Positions 16,557 to 25,216 of a DNA stretch of 64,000 bases are shown here, piece by piece. Below the pieces are notes generated by a model. That model did no database searches. It saw nothing but the letters and a program-made list of their open reading frames with translations, and had not been told where the DNA came from. The DNA comes from VRUE01 sp963728365. GTDB taxonomy: Bacteria; Actinomycetota; Thermoleophilia; Solirubrobacterales; 70-9. Numbering within the stretch: the stretch's first letter is position 1; each line of letters begins with the position of its first letter. The position numbers and the translations under genes are program-made. The DNA is taken from NCBI GenBank assembly GCA_963728365.1, contig CAVSJI010000001.1:124001-188000 (forward strand), in the 5' to 3' direction.

Positions 16557-16784
16557 ATGGACACTCAAGAGAAGACCGCGGCCGCCATGAGCCGCATCGA
16601 AGACGAGTTGGACGGGATCGCGAGCGCCCACAGCGCGCGACTCGAAAGGGCCGTGATGGACGACGGGCTGATCGTCAGGTCGATGGAGACCGACGAGAGG
16701 CTGATCGCCCGAGCCGAGGGGCACTCGGACCTCCAGGCGGCGAGCCGCCTGCTCAGCAACGCGAAGGCCGAGGGTAGAGCCTAG
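16557..16784 (+). CDS. Small helical hypothetical protein
   Basis: 75 residues, MDTQEKTAAAMSRIEDELDG onward, strongly helical and acidic with no membrane segment. No ribosome-binding site stands out. It stops 4 bp before the converging gene's end. Unrecognised; moderate doubt that it is a gene. Confidence 0.45.
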   Translation: MDTQEKTAAAMSRIEDELDGIASAHSARLERAVMDDGLIVRSMETDERLIARAEGHSDLQAASRLLSNAKAEGRA

Positions 16785-16787
16785 CCC

Positions 16788-17303
16788 TTATTGACCGCCC
16801 AGTGCGAGATAGAGGATCACGCCCGCCACGACCGCGCCGCCGATAGTCAGCACCCAGGGGTTCGGTTCGTGCAGCCACCGCCAGCCGGGGTGGAATCTCG
16901 CGGCTGCCCGGCGCACTCGCCAGCCCCGGCTGTGCTCGCGGGCCTCCGCCTCCCCCAACCGCATTTCCAGTCCGGCGATCTCCGTCGGCAGCCGGTCGGC
17001 GATGTCCTGCCGAAGGTCGTCGTCGGGGACCTCGTCGCCGAACACGCTGGGTTTGACGTGAAGATCAGGGACGCTAGGTCGTCGCGATAAACGGGCTGCC
17101 GACCGCTGGCGGGCCGTAGAGGGCGAGCCCGCCGACGCCGGACGCCTCGATCGCGGCGTCGGCGCGAGGCGCGAGCTTTCGAATCTCCCGGTTTCGTTCC
17201 CTCCACTGTGAAAGAGCTTCGATACACACTTGTTCGCGGATAGAGTTGGACTTACATCGCTCCGGAGACCGTATGTAAACTCTCGAGCATGCCGAGATTC
17301 CAA
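16788..17303 (-). CDS. Tail-anchored hypothetical protein, start uncertain
   Basis: Coding character is convincing only from about 17075 to the stop at 16788: VKPSVFGDEVPDDDLRQDIA followed by a charged helix (EIAGLEMRLGEAEAREHSRG) and a C-terminal membrane helix (PWVLTIGGAVVAGVILYLAL). Upstream, the frame stays open to a TTG but encodes Arg/Ser-rich sequence unlike a protein. A neighbouring frame carries GRQPVYRDDLASL, so a frameshift or an unrecognised start is possible. The layout (charged helices plus tail anchor) resembles the 177-residue protein nearby. Confidence 0.4.
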   Translation of the reverse strand: MESRHAREFTYGLRSDVSPTLSANKCVSKLFHSGGNETGRFESSRLAPTPRSRRPASAGSPSTARQRSAARLSRRPSVPDLHVKPSVFGDEVPDDDLRQDIADRLPTEIAGLEMRLGEAEAREHSRGWRVRRAAARFHPGWRWLHEPNPWVLTIGGAVVAGVILYLALGGQ

Positions 17304-17474
17304 GCTGGGGACCGTGTGGCTTTTCGGGAGAACCTAAGCAGCCGCGGGACGGTGGTTGCGATCTTGAGCGAAAGCCCAGACGGCGCGCGCCTGTCAGTGA
17401 AATGGGACTATGGTCCTACGGGTGAGATAGCCGAGGATGCTTTGGTGGACTCCCCGGAGATCGACGCGGGCTAG
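17289..17474 (+). CDS. Small SH3/KOW-like protein
   Basis: 61 residues: FQAGDRVAFRENLSSRGTVV, later VKWDYGPTGEIAEDALV. The pattern of G-D-R-V, G-x-V, V-x-W and G-E-I-x-x-D-x-L-V suggests a small beta-barrel of the SH3/KOW type found in many short stand-alone proteins. No partner gene is evident. Function unknown. Confidence 0.55.
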   Translation: MPRFQAGDRVAFRENLSSRGTVVAILSESPDGARLSVKWDYGPTGEIAEDALVDSPEIDAG

Positions 17475-17604
17475 CCGGAGAAGATGGGATTGAACCGGCG
17501 GGGCCTTTCGGCCTTGCCGGGCAGGGGCGCTGTCTCCAGCTGCTCTCTACTTTGCTCGGCTTCCGCTTCGCGCGAGGAACGACAGCGCGCCCGCTTGCAT
17601 TGAC

Positions 17605-18498
17605 TCAGCGCCTCAGGAATCGGTCCACGACTCGCGCAAAAGAGCGCCGTTCTTGAAAGAGAAAGGCGTGGGCACCGGAGAAGACGACGAGCTTGGAACG
17701 CGAAATCCGGGCGGCGATCCGTCGCAGGTTAATCGGCGGCACCACCGGATCGCCGGCGCCGGCCGTAGCCAGGGTGGGCGCGCCGATGCCAGCCAGCTGA
17801 CGGTAGTTTCGATTGCTGCGGAGCCAGAGATCTTCGGCTGCGACCTGGGTGTGGGTGGTGGCCGCGGGAACGTCGAAGTCGTCGGGGATCTCACCGCTCT
17901 GGCTGGCGCGCTCGAGACGGCGCAGGAACCGCCGGCCTTCTGCCTGGCGGTCGGGCGGGTAGAGCTCGCCCAGGATCTCCTTGTCGGACGGGTTGGGCTC
18001 GCTGTCTATGGCCTGAGCCTTCGGTGAGCCAAGCACGGTCTGGCTGCCTCCGGGATTGGTCCCGGCCAAAATCAGGCGGGAGACCTTTTGCGGATGATCG
18101 ACAGCCAGGCGCTGGGCGACGAAGCCGCCCATCGACCAGCCCATGACATCTGCCTTGGGCACGTCGATTGCACTCATCAGGCCGGCGGTGGTGTCGGCGA
18201 GTGAGTCGAAGGAATCCCCGTGCCAGGGCCCCGACAGCCCGAGGCCGGGGTAGTCAAAGAGAATCAGCCGGTGGTCCTGAGCCAGCAGTCGAAGCAGGGC
18301 CGGATCCCACTCGGCCATCGTCGAGCCCGTGCCCTTCAACATCACCAGCGGCGCCCCCTGACCGCGCTCATACCAGGCGATCCTGGTGTTGGCGACCTGG
18401 ACGATGTGAACCCGAGCTTCAAAGGGCTTTTGGGAGTTATGGCCACACCCGGCGACAAGCGCCGCCAGGCCCAGACAGATCCCCAGACGAACTCTCAT
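17605..18498 (-). CDS. Alpha/beta-hydrolase lipoprotein
   Basis: A 297-residue protein. The N-terminus is a lipoprotein signal peptide with lipobox LVAGC (Cys about residue 18). The rest is an alpha/beta-hydrolase: the oxyanion strand LVMLKGTGSTMAEWDP, nucleophile elbow GWSMGG (Ser), acid in AGAGDPVVPP (Asp) and catalytic His in SGAHAFLFQE. All triad residues are present, so it should be an active esterase-like enzyme anchored outside the membrane. Substrate unknown. It is the only complete metabolic-type enzyme inside the suspected tRNA-Gly island. Confidence 0.85.
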   Translation of the reverse strand: MRVRLGICLGLAALVAGCGHNSQKPFEARVHIVQVANTRIAWYERGQGAPLVMLKGTGSTMAEWDPALLRLLAQDHRLILFDYPGLGLSGPWHGDSFDSLADTTAGLMSAIDVPKADVMGWSMGGFVAQRLAVDHPQKVSRLILAGTNPGGSQTVLGSPKAQAIDSEPNPSDKEILGELYPPDRQAEGRRFLRRLERASQSGEIPDDFDVPAATTHTQVAAEDLWLRSNRNYRQLAGIGAPTLATAGAGDPVVPPINLRRIAARISRSKLVVFSGAHAFLFQERRSFARVVDRFLRR

Positions 18499-18604
18499 TT
18501 GACGGCAGCCTAAGACTGGTGCGTCCGGGGCGTCCCAACGCGCCCCCCAAGGGAAAGGCCGCGAGGCGTCGCTTCCGCTTGGCGCGAAGCGCGACAGCTG
18601 TGCT

Positions 18605-18826
18605 TCACGCTGCTGGAGCTACCACTGTCAGCTCGGGCTCCTGAGCGGCTGCAGTTGCGTATTCGAGCGCCGCAAGGACGTCCTCATGTTCCAGGTAGAG
18701 GTAATCGGCCAGCAGCTCGTCGATGCTGGCGCCAATGGCGAACTCCTGGACCATGAGGCCAGGGTACCTCGCCGTCCGCCCACTACCGCTGCTGCGGGAT
18801 GAATGCAAGGCGGAATCGGCCGAAAT
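18605..18826 (-). pseudogene. DUF433 antitoxin remnant with frameshift
   Basis: The C-terminal half reads MVQEFAIGASIDELLADYLY then LEHEDVLAALEYATAAA, the typical end of DUF433 (VapB-like) antitoxins. In the full family this follows HP..CGG.P.VRGTR.P. The matching N-terminal sequence, IHPAAAVVGGRRGT, is present just upstream but in another frame, so the gene appears to be broken by a frameshift. No toxin gene remains next to it. Confidence 0.5.
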
Positions 18827-18962
18827 CGCTGCTAATCCCTGCGCATCCGCGTCGTTTCAGGCACTCGTGCCTGAACTGAAGGCGATATGCGGGGATGGTT
18901 CCAGTTGATTCTGGGCTCCCGCCTCAAACCCAACCCGCCCACGTGCAGGACATTCGCGAAAA

Positions 18963-19036
18963 AGCGGCTGATGGGATTCGAACCCACGACCTTCTGCATG
19001 GCAAGCAGACGCTCTAGCCAGCTGAGCTACAGCCGC
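18963..19036 (-). tRNA. tRNA-Gly (anticodon GCC)
   Basis: A 74-nt cloverleaf without encoded CCA. Acceptor arms GCGGCTG and CAGCCGC pair perfectly with discriminator U. The D-arm contains TAGCTCAGCTGGCTAGAGC. The anticodon stem TCTGC/GCAGA encloses loop TTGCCAT, giving anticodon GCC. The T-arm contains GTGGGTTCGAATCCCAT. Its 3' end faces the suspected island, and a decayed copy of that end lies 7.3 kb away. Confidence 0.97.
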
Positions 19037-19088
19037 GCGAGGGGGAGATTCTAGCTTCAAGCGGGCGCGGAGCTCTTTGCGGTCGTTT

Positions 19089-19132
19089 CGCTGCCCCCGG
19101 GCGCGGTGTCAGAGCCGGTCCCGGGGGCAGCG
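19089..19132 (-). terminator. GC-rich hairpin downstream of the 19-residue ORF
   Basis: Perfect 13-nt arms CGCTGCCCCCGGG and CCCGGGGGCAGCG around an 18-nt loop, beginning 12 nt after the stop of the small ORF on the minus strand. It probably ends that transcript and separates it from the tRNA gene. Confidence 0.6.
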
Positions 19133-19144
19133 ATCTTCGAGGTC

Positions 19145-19204
19145 CTAGTTGGACTTGAAGATCGAGTGCGTCGGACAGATCTGGTTGCACGGAATCGCCT
19201 TCAT
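19145..19204 (-). CDS. 19-residue Cys-containing small protein (new candidate)
   Basis: The whole product is MKAIPCNQICPTHSIFKSN. Its ATG is preceded by AAGGAGGTGA at ideal spacing, a perfect complement to the 16S rRNA 3' end and the best ribosome-binding site I see in the window. A strong hairpin follows the stop codon. The peptide has two Cys three residues apart (C6, C10) and one His, so a metal-binding or modified peptide, or a regulatory leader peptide, are all possible. No downstream gene on the same strand other than the tRNA is close enough to be controlled by it. I do not recognise the sequence. Confidence 0.55.
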   Translation of the reverse strand: MKAIPCNQICPTHSIFKSN

Positions 19205-19468
19205 GCCTCTCACCTCCTTCGCTTGGGCGCTGCAAAGAGCGCGCTGCGTCGTCTTTGCGATTACCGCTCGCGGGTATCGCCGGGGGGCCGGGACTGGCCC
19301 AGCGAGGGGGCGGCGCGGTCAAGTTGGCCGCCGATGACTGAGCTTAGGCGAACTAGTAAGAAATTCCCGAGTAGTAGAGGGAAAGTGTGAATCTCCAACC
19401 AAAACGAGGCGGATCGACTAGCCTTGGCCAACTGCTCACGTGTCGTTGACTAAACAAGGGGGTTCGTA

Positions 19469-20128
19469 ATGCCATCGAGGACTGTGAAGGCTCGGTCCGG
19501 AAATGAGGACGAAGGTCGCTCCGACCGACCGGGCGAGCCTTCGCCGGCGCGCTCTCCCGACGCCAGCGAGCGCAAGGCGAGCCTGGCCAGGCTGCTCTCC
19601 CATCCGACCCGGGTTCAGATCCTCGCCGCCACGCACCGCGAGGCGATCAGCCCGTCCGAATTCGCCAAGGCGCACGGGCTCTCGACCAGCAGCGTCGCCG
19701 AACATTTCCGCAAGCTGGCCGAGTACGGAGCGATCAAGCTGGCCCGCCTCGAGCCGGCGCGTGGCTCGGTGCGTCATATGTACGTGGGGACCAAGCGCGG
19801 CATCATCACGGCTCGGGACTGGCAGGGGATGCCAGAGTCGGTGCAGGGAGACATCGCTGCGGCCGGGCTGCAGGACTTCTTCGGCGTCGCCGCGCACGCG
19901 ATCGAGACCGGCAGCTTCGCCGCCCGTGGGGACTTCGTCCTCACCTGGGACGAAGCCGAGCTCGATGAGATCGCCTGGAAGACGCTGACCAAGATGCTCG
20001 GCCTGGTCTGGGCGAAAGTGCCGAGCCTCGAAGAAGAATCGGCGATGCGCAAGGCGGGCAACGGCGCGCCGACGATGAAAGCGATCGTCGGCCTCGCGGC
20101 CTTCGAGGCGCCGCAGCCCGCCGAGTAG
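19469..20128 (+). CDS. ArsR-like winged-helix regulator
   Basis: A 219-residue protein. After a disordered N-terminus of about 35 residues, residues 38-105 form a winged helix: LARLLSHPTRVQILAATH, then SPSEFAKAHGLSTSSVAEHF and RKLAEYGAIKLARLEPARGS, typical of ArsR/MarR-like transcription factors. The C-terminal half (ITARDWQGMPESVQGDIAAA, WDEAELDEIAWKTLTKMLGL) is helical and resembles the effector part of actinobacterial relatives. It ends 7 bp before a saccharopine-dehydrogenase-like gene that it may co-express with. No metal-binding Cys motif is visible, so the signal is unlikely to be a thiophilic metal. Confidence 0.8.
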   Translation: MPSRTVKARSGNEDEGRSDRPGEPSPARSPDASERKASLARLLSHPTRVQILAATHREAISPSEFAKAHGLSTSSVAEHFRKLAEYGAIKLARLEPARGSVRHMYVGTKRGIITARDWQGMPESVQGDIAAAGLQDFFGVAAHAIETGSFAARGDFVLTWDEAELDEIAWKTLTKMLGLVWAKVPSLEEESAMRKAGNGAPTMKAIVGLAAFEAPQPAE

Positions 20129-20135
20129 CGTCAGA

Positions 20136-21341
20136 ATGCCGGTCGTGCCCGCCGACCGGACCTACGACGTTGCCCTCTTCGGCGCCACCGGCTTCACCGG
20201 TGGCCTGACCGCGCGCTACCTGGCCGAGCACGGGCCCGCGGGTCTGCGCTGGGCGCTGGTCGGGCGCAACCGCGGCAAGCTGGAGGCCGTGCAAGCGGAG
20301 CTCGCCGCCATCCGCCGCGACGAGCTTGCCGCCCCGGACCTGGTCGAGGCCGACGCGACCGACGCCGAGTCGCTGGCCCGGCTCGCGGAGGCGACGCGCG
20401 TGCTGATCACGACCGTCGGCCCATACGCGCTGTACGGCGAGCCGCTGGTGGCCGCCTGCGCGGCGGCGGGCACCGACTACGTCGACCTCACCGGCGAGCC
20501 TGAGTTCGTCGACCGCATGTGGCTCGGATATCACGAGCCGGCCCGTGAGAGCGGCGCCCGGCTCGTCCACTGCTGCGGCTTCGACTCGGTCCCGCACGAC
20601 CTCGGCGCCTACTTCACGGTCCTGCGGCTCCCCAAGAGCACGCCGTTGACGGTCAACGGCTACGTCCGCTTCGGAGGCCAGTTCTCCGGCGGCACCTTCC
20701 ACTCGGCGATCAACGGGTTCGGGCGGGCGCGCCAGACGCTCGCCGCTGCGCGCGCCAGGCGCCGTCGCGAGTCCCATCCGTCCGGTCGTGAGATCCACGC
20801 GGCGCCCGCGCGAGTGGGCCGCGATCCTCAGGGTGGCGGCTGGGCCGTGCCGATGCCGACGATCGATGGGCCGGTGGTCCGCCGATCGGCTGCGGCGCTC
20901 GACCGCTACGGCCCCGACTTCACCTACGGCCACAACGTCGTCGCCAAGCACCTCAGCTCGCTGGCCCTCACCGCCGGTGGCGTCGGCGCCGCCTTCGCCC
21001 TGGCCCAGCTGCCACCGACCCGCAAGCTGCTGCTCCGGGCGAAAGCGCCCGGCGAGGGGCCGAGCGAGGAGACGCGGGCGAAGAGCTGGTTCAAGGTGAC
21101 CTTCGTCGGCGAGGGCGGCGGCGAGCGCGTCGTCACCGAGGTCTCCGGCGGTGACCCGGGCTACACCGAGACGGCGAAGATGCTCTCCGAGTCGGCCCTC
21201 TGCCTCGCCTTCGACGATCTGCCGGAGACCGCCGGCCAGGTGACGACCGCCCAGGCGATGGGCGACGCTCTGCTGGGGCGCCTACAGGACGCTGGAATCG
21301 CATTTCGAGCGCTCGAGCCCGCGGACGCGCAGCGTGCGTAA
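20136..21341 (+). CDS. Saccharopine dehydrogenase-like / trans-acting enoyl reductase family protein
   Basis: A 401-residue protein. The Rossmann motif lies in VALFGATGFTGGLTARYLAE (about residues 9-28), followed by LVGRNRGKL and TTVGPYALYGEPLVAACA with GTDYVDLTGE. This order is diagnostic of the saccharopine-dehydrogenase NAD(P)-binding family that includes mycobacterial trans-acting enoyl reductases. The C-terminal part has a weakly hydrophobic segment (LSSLALTAGGVGAAFALAQL). In this group true saccharopine dehydrogenase activity is rare; lipid or ketide reduction is more likely (inference). It follows the ArsR-like gene closely. Confidence 0.85.
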   Translation: MPVVPADRTYDVALFGATGFTGGLTARYLAEHGPAGLRWALVGRNRGKLEAVQAELAAIRRDELAAPDLVEADATDAESLARLAEATRVLITTVGPYALYGEPLVAACAAAGTDYVDLTGEPEFVDRMWLGYHEPARESGARLVHCCGFDSVPHDLGAYFTVLRLPKSTPLTVNGYVRFGGQFSGGTFHSAINGFGRARQTLAAARARRRRESHPSGREIHAAPARVGRDPQGGGWAVPMPTIDGPVVRRSAAALDRYGPDFTYGHNVVAKHLSSLALTAGGVGAAFALAQLPPTRKLLLRAKAPGEGPSEETRAKSWFKVTFVGEGGGERVVTEVSGGDPGYTETAKMLSESALCLAFDDLPETAGQVTTAQAMGDALLGRLQDAGIAFRALEPADAQRA

Positions 21342-21380
21342 GGGCCAGGCCGCAGCGCTAAACTTGCCGCCGCAGGTTCT

Positions 21381-21453
21381 GGGGCTGTAGCTCAGCTGGA
21401 AGAGCGTCGCGCTGGCAGCGCGAAGGTCAGGGGTTCGAGCCCCCTCAGCTCCA
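21381..21453 (+). tRNA. tRNA-Ala (anticodon GGC)
   Basis: A 73-nt cloverleaf. Acceptor arms GGGGCTG and CAGCTCC contain the G3:U70 pair that identifies alanine tRNAs. The anticodon stem TCGCG/CGCGA encloses loop CTGGCAG, giving anticodon GGC. The T-arm reads AGGGGTTCGAGCCCCCT. Discriminator A; CCA is not encoded. Confidence 0.97.
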
Positions 21454-21492
21454 CTCCTCAAATCGGCGCCCGTCGCTGCCGATGATCTTGCG

Positions 21493-22200
21493 ATGAACGT
21501 GGCCAACCAGCACGTCTTCTCGCACGGGATGCGGGACACGCGGTTCGCGCTGGCCCGCTGGAGCGAGCGCTCCTGGCGGGTGCTGGGCGGCTGGTTCGCG
21601 CTCAGCCTGGCGATCGCGGTCGCGCTGCTGGCCGCGGTTTGGGTTGTGGCCGGGCAGCTGACGCCGGACCTCACGCCCGTCCACCTGCCGGGGCTGACCG
21701 AACCGTCGGACCCGGGCGACCTGCTGCCGATCCTCTACCGCAACTCGCTGGTCCTCGCCCTCCATGCGACCGCCTGCGTCGCCGGCTTCATCGCCGGCGC
21801 TTCGATGCCGATCGCTGCCGCCCAGCGGAGCGGGATCTCGCGCTGGGTCCACGTCAAGGCCGGCGAGCTGGCGATCCTCTTCGTCTGCGCGGTCACCCTC
21901 TTCTCGCTCTCCACCCAGGCGCTCTATCTCGGCTTCCAGGGCTCGACGATCGCCTTCCAGCTGCACATCTCGATCGGCGTTCTGCTGCTCAGCGTGCTGC
22001 CGCACGCGCTGACCGAGCTGACGGCGCTCTTCCTGCCGCTTGCCGCATGGCTGATCGCCAGCCGCCGGGGCGAGTGGAACGAGCTGCTCGCCGCCACCTT
22101 CGTCACCGTGCTGATCGCGATCCCGATGCTGCTCGCGGCGGCGACGATCGAGGTCTACGTCTGGCCGCACATCCTCGAAGCCGTCTCGCCGGTCGTCTGA
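21493..22200 (+). CDS. SpoIIM-like integral membrane protein
   Basis: A 235-residue protein with about five membrane helices: one near residues 29-57 (WFALSLAIAVALLAAVWVVA), then LVLALHATACVAGFIAGASM, LAILFVCAVTLFSLSTQALY, LHISIGVLLLSVLPHALTEL and TVLIAIPMLLAAATIEVYVW. The PHALTELTALFLPLA motif and the overall arrangement match the stage II sporulation protein M/DUF95 family. In non-sporulating actinobacteria these are uncharacterised membrane proteins. It begins 40 bp after tRNA-Ala and ends 15 bp before leuS, so it may share transcription with leuS. Confidence 0.75.
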   Translation: MNVANQHVFSHGMRDTRFALARWSERSWRVLGGWFALSLAIAVALLAAVWVVAGQLTPDLTPVHLPGLTEPSDPGDLLPILYRNSLVLALHATACVAGFIAGASMPIAAAQRSGISRWVHVKAGELAILFVCAVTLFSLSTQALYLGFQGSTIAFQLHISIGVLLLSVLPHALTELTALFLPLAAWLIASRRGEWNELLAATFVTVLIAIPMLLAAATIEVYVWPHILEAVSPVV

Positions 22201-22215
22201 GATGATCGCCCGCTG

Positions 22216-24719
22216 ATGGCGGGCTACGACCCCAAGCAGATCGAGCGCAAGTGGCAGCGGGTCTGGGCTGAGGAGAAGACCTGGGAGGTCGCCAACCCGG
22301 GGCAGCCCGGCTTCGATCCGGACAAGCCCAAGTCCTACGTCCTGGAGATGCTGCCTTACCCCTCCGGCGAACCGCACGTCGGCCATCTCAAGTGCTACGC
22401 GGTCGGCGACGCGATCGCCCACTTCCGTCGCCGCCAGGGCTTCGAGGTGATCCACCCGATGGGCTACGACTCCTTCGGCCTGCCGGCCGAGAACAACGCG
22501 ATCAAGACCGGCGAGCCGCCGCGCGCCGCGACCGAGCGCTCGATCGAGTCCTTCCAGCGCCAGTTCCGCGAGTGGGGGATCTCGATCGACTGGTCGCGCG
22601 AACTGGCAACCCACACGCCCGAGTACTACCGCTGGACCCAGTGGATCTTCCTGCAGCTGCTCGAGCGCGACCTCGCCTACCGCGAGGAGGCCCCCGTGCA
22701 GTGGTGCCCCAAGGACGCCACGGTGCTCGCCAACGAGCAGGTCGTCGACGGGCGCTGCGAGCGCTGCGGCACCGAGGTCGTGCAGCGCAAGCTCGAGCAG
22801 TGGTTCTTCAAGACCACCGCCTACGCCGAACGGCTGCTCGCCGACTTCGAGCTGCTCGAGTCCTGGCCCGAGCACGTGATCACCATGCAGCGCAACTGGA
22901 TCGGCCGCTCCGAGGGCGCTGAGGTCGTCTTTCGCTGCGAGGAGGTCGGGCTCGACTTCCCGGTCTTCACAACCCGCCCCGACACGCTCTTCGGCGCCAC
23001 CTTCTTCGTGCTTGCCCCGGAGCACCCCGAGCTGGAGCGACTCGTCGCCGGCACCCCCGCCGAGGCGGCGGTGCGCGAGTACGTCGACCAGGCCGCCCGC
23101 GAGTCGGCCGAGGAACGCGGGGCGGAGGATCGCGAGAAGACCGGCGTGCCGCTCGGCCGCTCGGTCGTCAACCCGGTCAACGGCGAGGAGATCCCGATGT
23201 TCGTCGCCGACTACGTGCTGATGGAGTACGGCACCGGGGCGATCATGGCGGTGCCCGCCCACGACGAGCGCGACTACGAGTTCGCGCGGGCGTTCGACCT
23301 GCCGGTGCGGCGGGTGATCGAGGGGGAGGACCCCGAGGTCGCACGCGACGGTGGCCTGCCCTACCCCGGCGACGGGCCGATGACCGGTTCGGGCCGCTTC
23401 GACGGAAAGGGCAACCGCGAGGCCTACGAGGAGATCGTCGCCTGGCTGGGCGGGGAGGGGCGCGGCGAGCCCTCGGTCAACTACCGGCTGCGCGACTGGC
23501 TGGTTTCCCGCCAGCGCTACTGGGGGGCGCCGATTCCCGTCGTCTACTGCGAGGCGTGCGGGAAGGCCGGCGCGCCGGCGATCGTCCCCGTCCCGGACGA
23601 GCAGCTGCCGGTCGAGCTGCCCGAAGTCGAGGACTATGCCCCAAAGGGCCGTAGCCCGCTGGCCGCGGCTGAGGAGTGGGTCGCCACCGAGTGCCCGCGC
23701 TGTGGCGGCCCGGCGCGCCGCGAGACCGACACGATGGACACCTTCGTCGACTCCTCCTGGTACTTCATCCGCTACCTCGACCCGCGCAACGCCGAGGCCG
23801 CCTGGGAGCGCGCCGCCGCCGATCACTGGCTGCCGGTCGACCAGTACATCGGCGGCGTCGAGCACGCGATCCTCCACCTGATGTACGCGCGCTTCTTCAC
23901 CAAGGCGCTGGCCGACTGCGGCGTGCTCGACGTGCAGGAGCCGTTCGCCAACCTCTTCGCCCAGGGGATGATCACCCGCGACGGGGCGAAGATGTCGAAG
24001 TCGCGCGGCAACACGGTCAGCCCGGCTGAGTACGTCGAGCGCTACGGCGCCGACACCGCCCGCACCTACATCTGCTTCATGAGCCCGCCCGAGCGCGACG
24101 CCGACTGGGTGGACGAGGGGGTAGAGGGCGCCAACCGCTTCCTCGCGCGACTCTGGCGCCTCTGCGAGGAGGTGGGGGAGATGCATGGCGGCGAGCTTCA
24201 CCCGGTCGCCGCCGAGGGCGAGATCCGCGTCCTGCTCGCCAAGGCGCACTGGGCGATCGACAAGGTGACCAGGGACTTTCAGCGCGGCTTCCAGTTCAAC
24301 ACAGCGATCGCCGCGGTGATGGAGCTGGTGAACGAGGCCTACCGGCTCAAGGACGGCCTTTACGGCGCGCCGGACGGGGTCGCGGCGGTGCGCTTCGCCA
24401 CCGCCACCGCGGCGTCGCTGATCTTCCCCTTCGCGCCGCACCTCGGCACCGAGATCTGGGGGCGGCTCGAGGGGGGCGGGTTTGGGAGCAGCCCTGGCCG
24501 GCGGCCGACCCGGCGCTGCTGGCGAGCGACACGGTCACCCTCGTCGTCCAGGTCAACGGCAAGCTGCGCGACCGGATCGAGGCGGCGGCGGATGCCTCCG
24601 AAGCGGAGCTCCTGGCACTGGCGCGCGACAGCGAGAAGGTCGCGCGCTTCCTCGACGGCAAGCAGGTGGTCAAGGAGATCGTCGTCCCGGGCAAGCTCGT
24701 CAATCTCGTCGTTCGCTGA
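22216..24719 (+). CDS. leuS: Leucyl-tRNA synthetase with apparent frameshift near the 3' end
   Basis: Class I aminoacyl-tRNA synthetase that charges tRNA-Leu. Visible features in order: HIGH-type motif in PYPSGEPHVGHLKCY (about residue 51), a zinc-like CxxC..C element, the CP1 editing insert (TTRPDTLFGATFFVL), a second Cys pair, KMSKS in AKMSKSRGNTVSP (about residue 591) and an anticodon-binding helical domain. The first frame runs to about 24480. The conserved ending (WEQPWPAADPALLASDTVTL, VVQVNGKLRDRIEAA ... PGKLVNLVVR) then continues in the -1 frame from 24483 to a TGA at 24717. One extra G in the G-rich stretch near 24470-24480 would restore a single frame. leuS is essential, so a sequencing indel or slippage is more likely than loss. 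Confidence 0.9.
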
Positions 24720-24760
24720 ATCTCAGCGGTTCCCGACCATTTATCTGGTACAAAGCGCGC

Positions 24761-25159
24761 GTGCTGGTCAGAAGACTCACCGAAGCGCCCGTCGAGGAGT
24801 GGCACCGGTTGCGCACGCACGTGCTGATGGACGCCGGCGAGCTTGGCTCGCGAAACCTCTCCGTCACCTGGCTCGTGCTGCCCTCGGGCGCCGAGCAGAC
24901 GCTGCGCTCCGACGAGGAGGCCGAGCAGGTCTACGTGGTCGTGCGCGGCGCCGGCACGATGTCGGTGGCGGGCGACACCCAGCAGGTGGCCGAGGGCGAC
25001 CTGATCCTCGTGCCCCCGGCGACCGACCACTCGGTCGCCAACGCCAATGACGCCGAGCTCGCCTGCATCTCGGTGCAGTCGCCGCCCGTGGCCGCCTCCG
25101 AGCTGTACAGCGATCAGCTCGCCGAGGTCGCGGGTTACGACGACGACGAAGATCTGTAA
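24761..25159 (+). CDS. Cupin-domain protein lacking the first metal motif
   Basis: 132 residues from a GTG start. A single cupin-2 barrel: LVLPSGAEQTLRSDEEAEQV, YVVVRGAGTMSVAGDTQQVA, then GDLILVPPATDHSVANAND. The second motif keeps its His. The first motif, normally with two His and a Glu around the EEQVYVV strand, has no His, so metal binding is doubtful and the protein may be a non-enzymatic sensor or binder. The acidic tail GYDDDEDL is unusual. It lies between leuS and the competence genes with no obvious link. Confidence 0.8.
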   Translation: MLVRRLTEAPVEEWHRLRTHVLMDAGELGSRNLSVTWLVLPSGAEQTLRSDEEAEQVYVVVRGAGTMSVAGDTQQVAEGDLILVPPATDHSVANANDAELACISVQSPPVAASELYSDQLAEVAGYDDDEDL

Positions 25160-25216
25160 CCGAATTGTTTGATTCTGCGCGCCACGCGCGCGTCGCGATC
25201 GGTCACGGTTCGGGCA

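Noticed and set aside
15789..16784. Long plus-strand frame covering the DUF4238 and tail-anchored genes
   Set aside because: Only the last 75 codons look protein-like; the rest is Arg-rich sequence opposite the minus-strand genes.
17558..18600. Short imperfect direct repeats (CTTCCGCTT...GACAGC) on both sides of the hydrolase lipoprotein gene
   Set aside because: About 27 bp with several mismatches; too short and GC-biased to support an insertion event.
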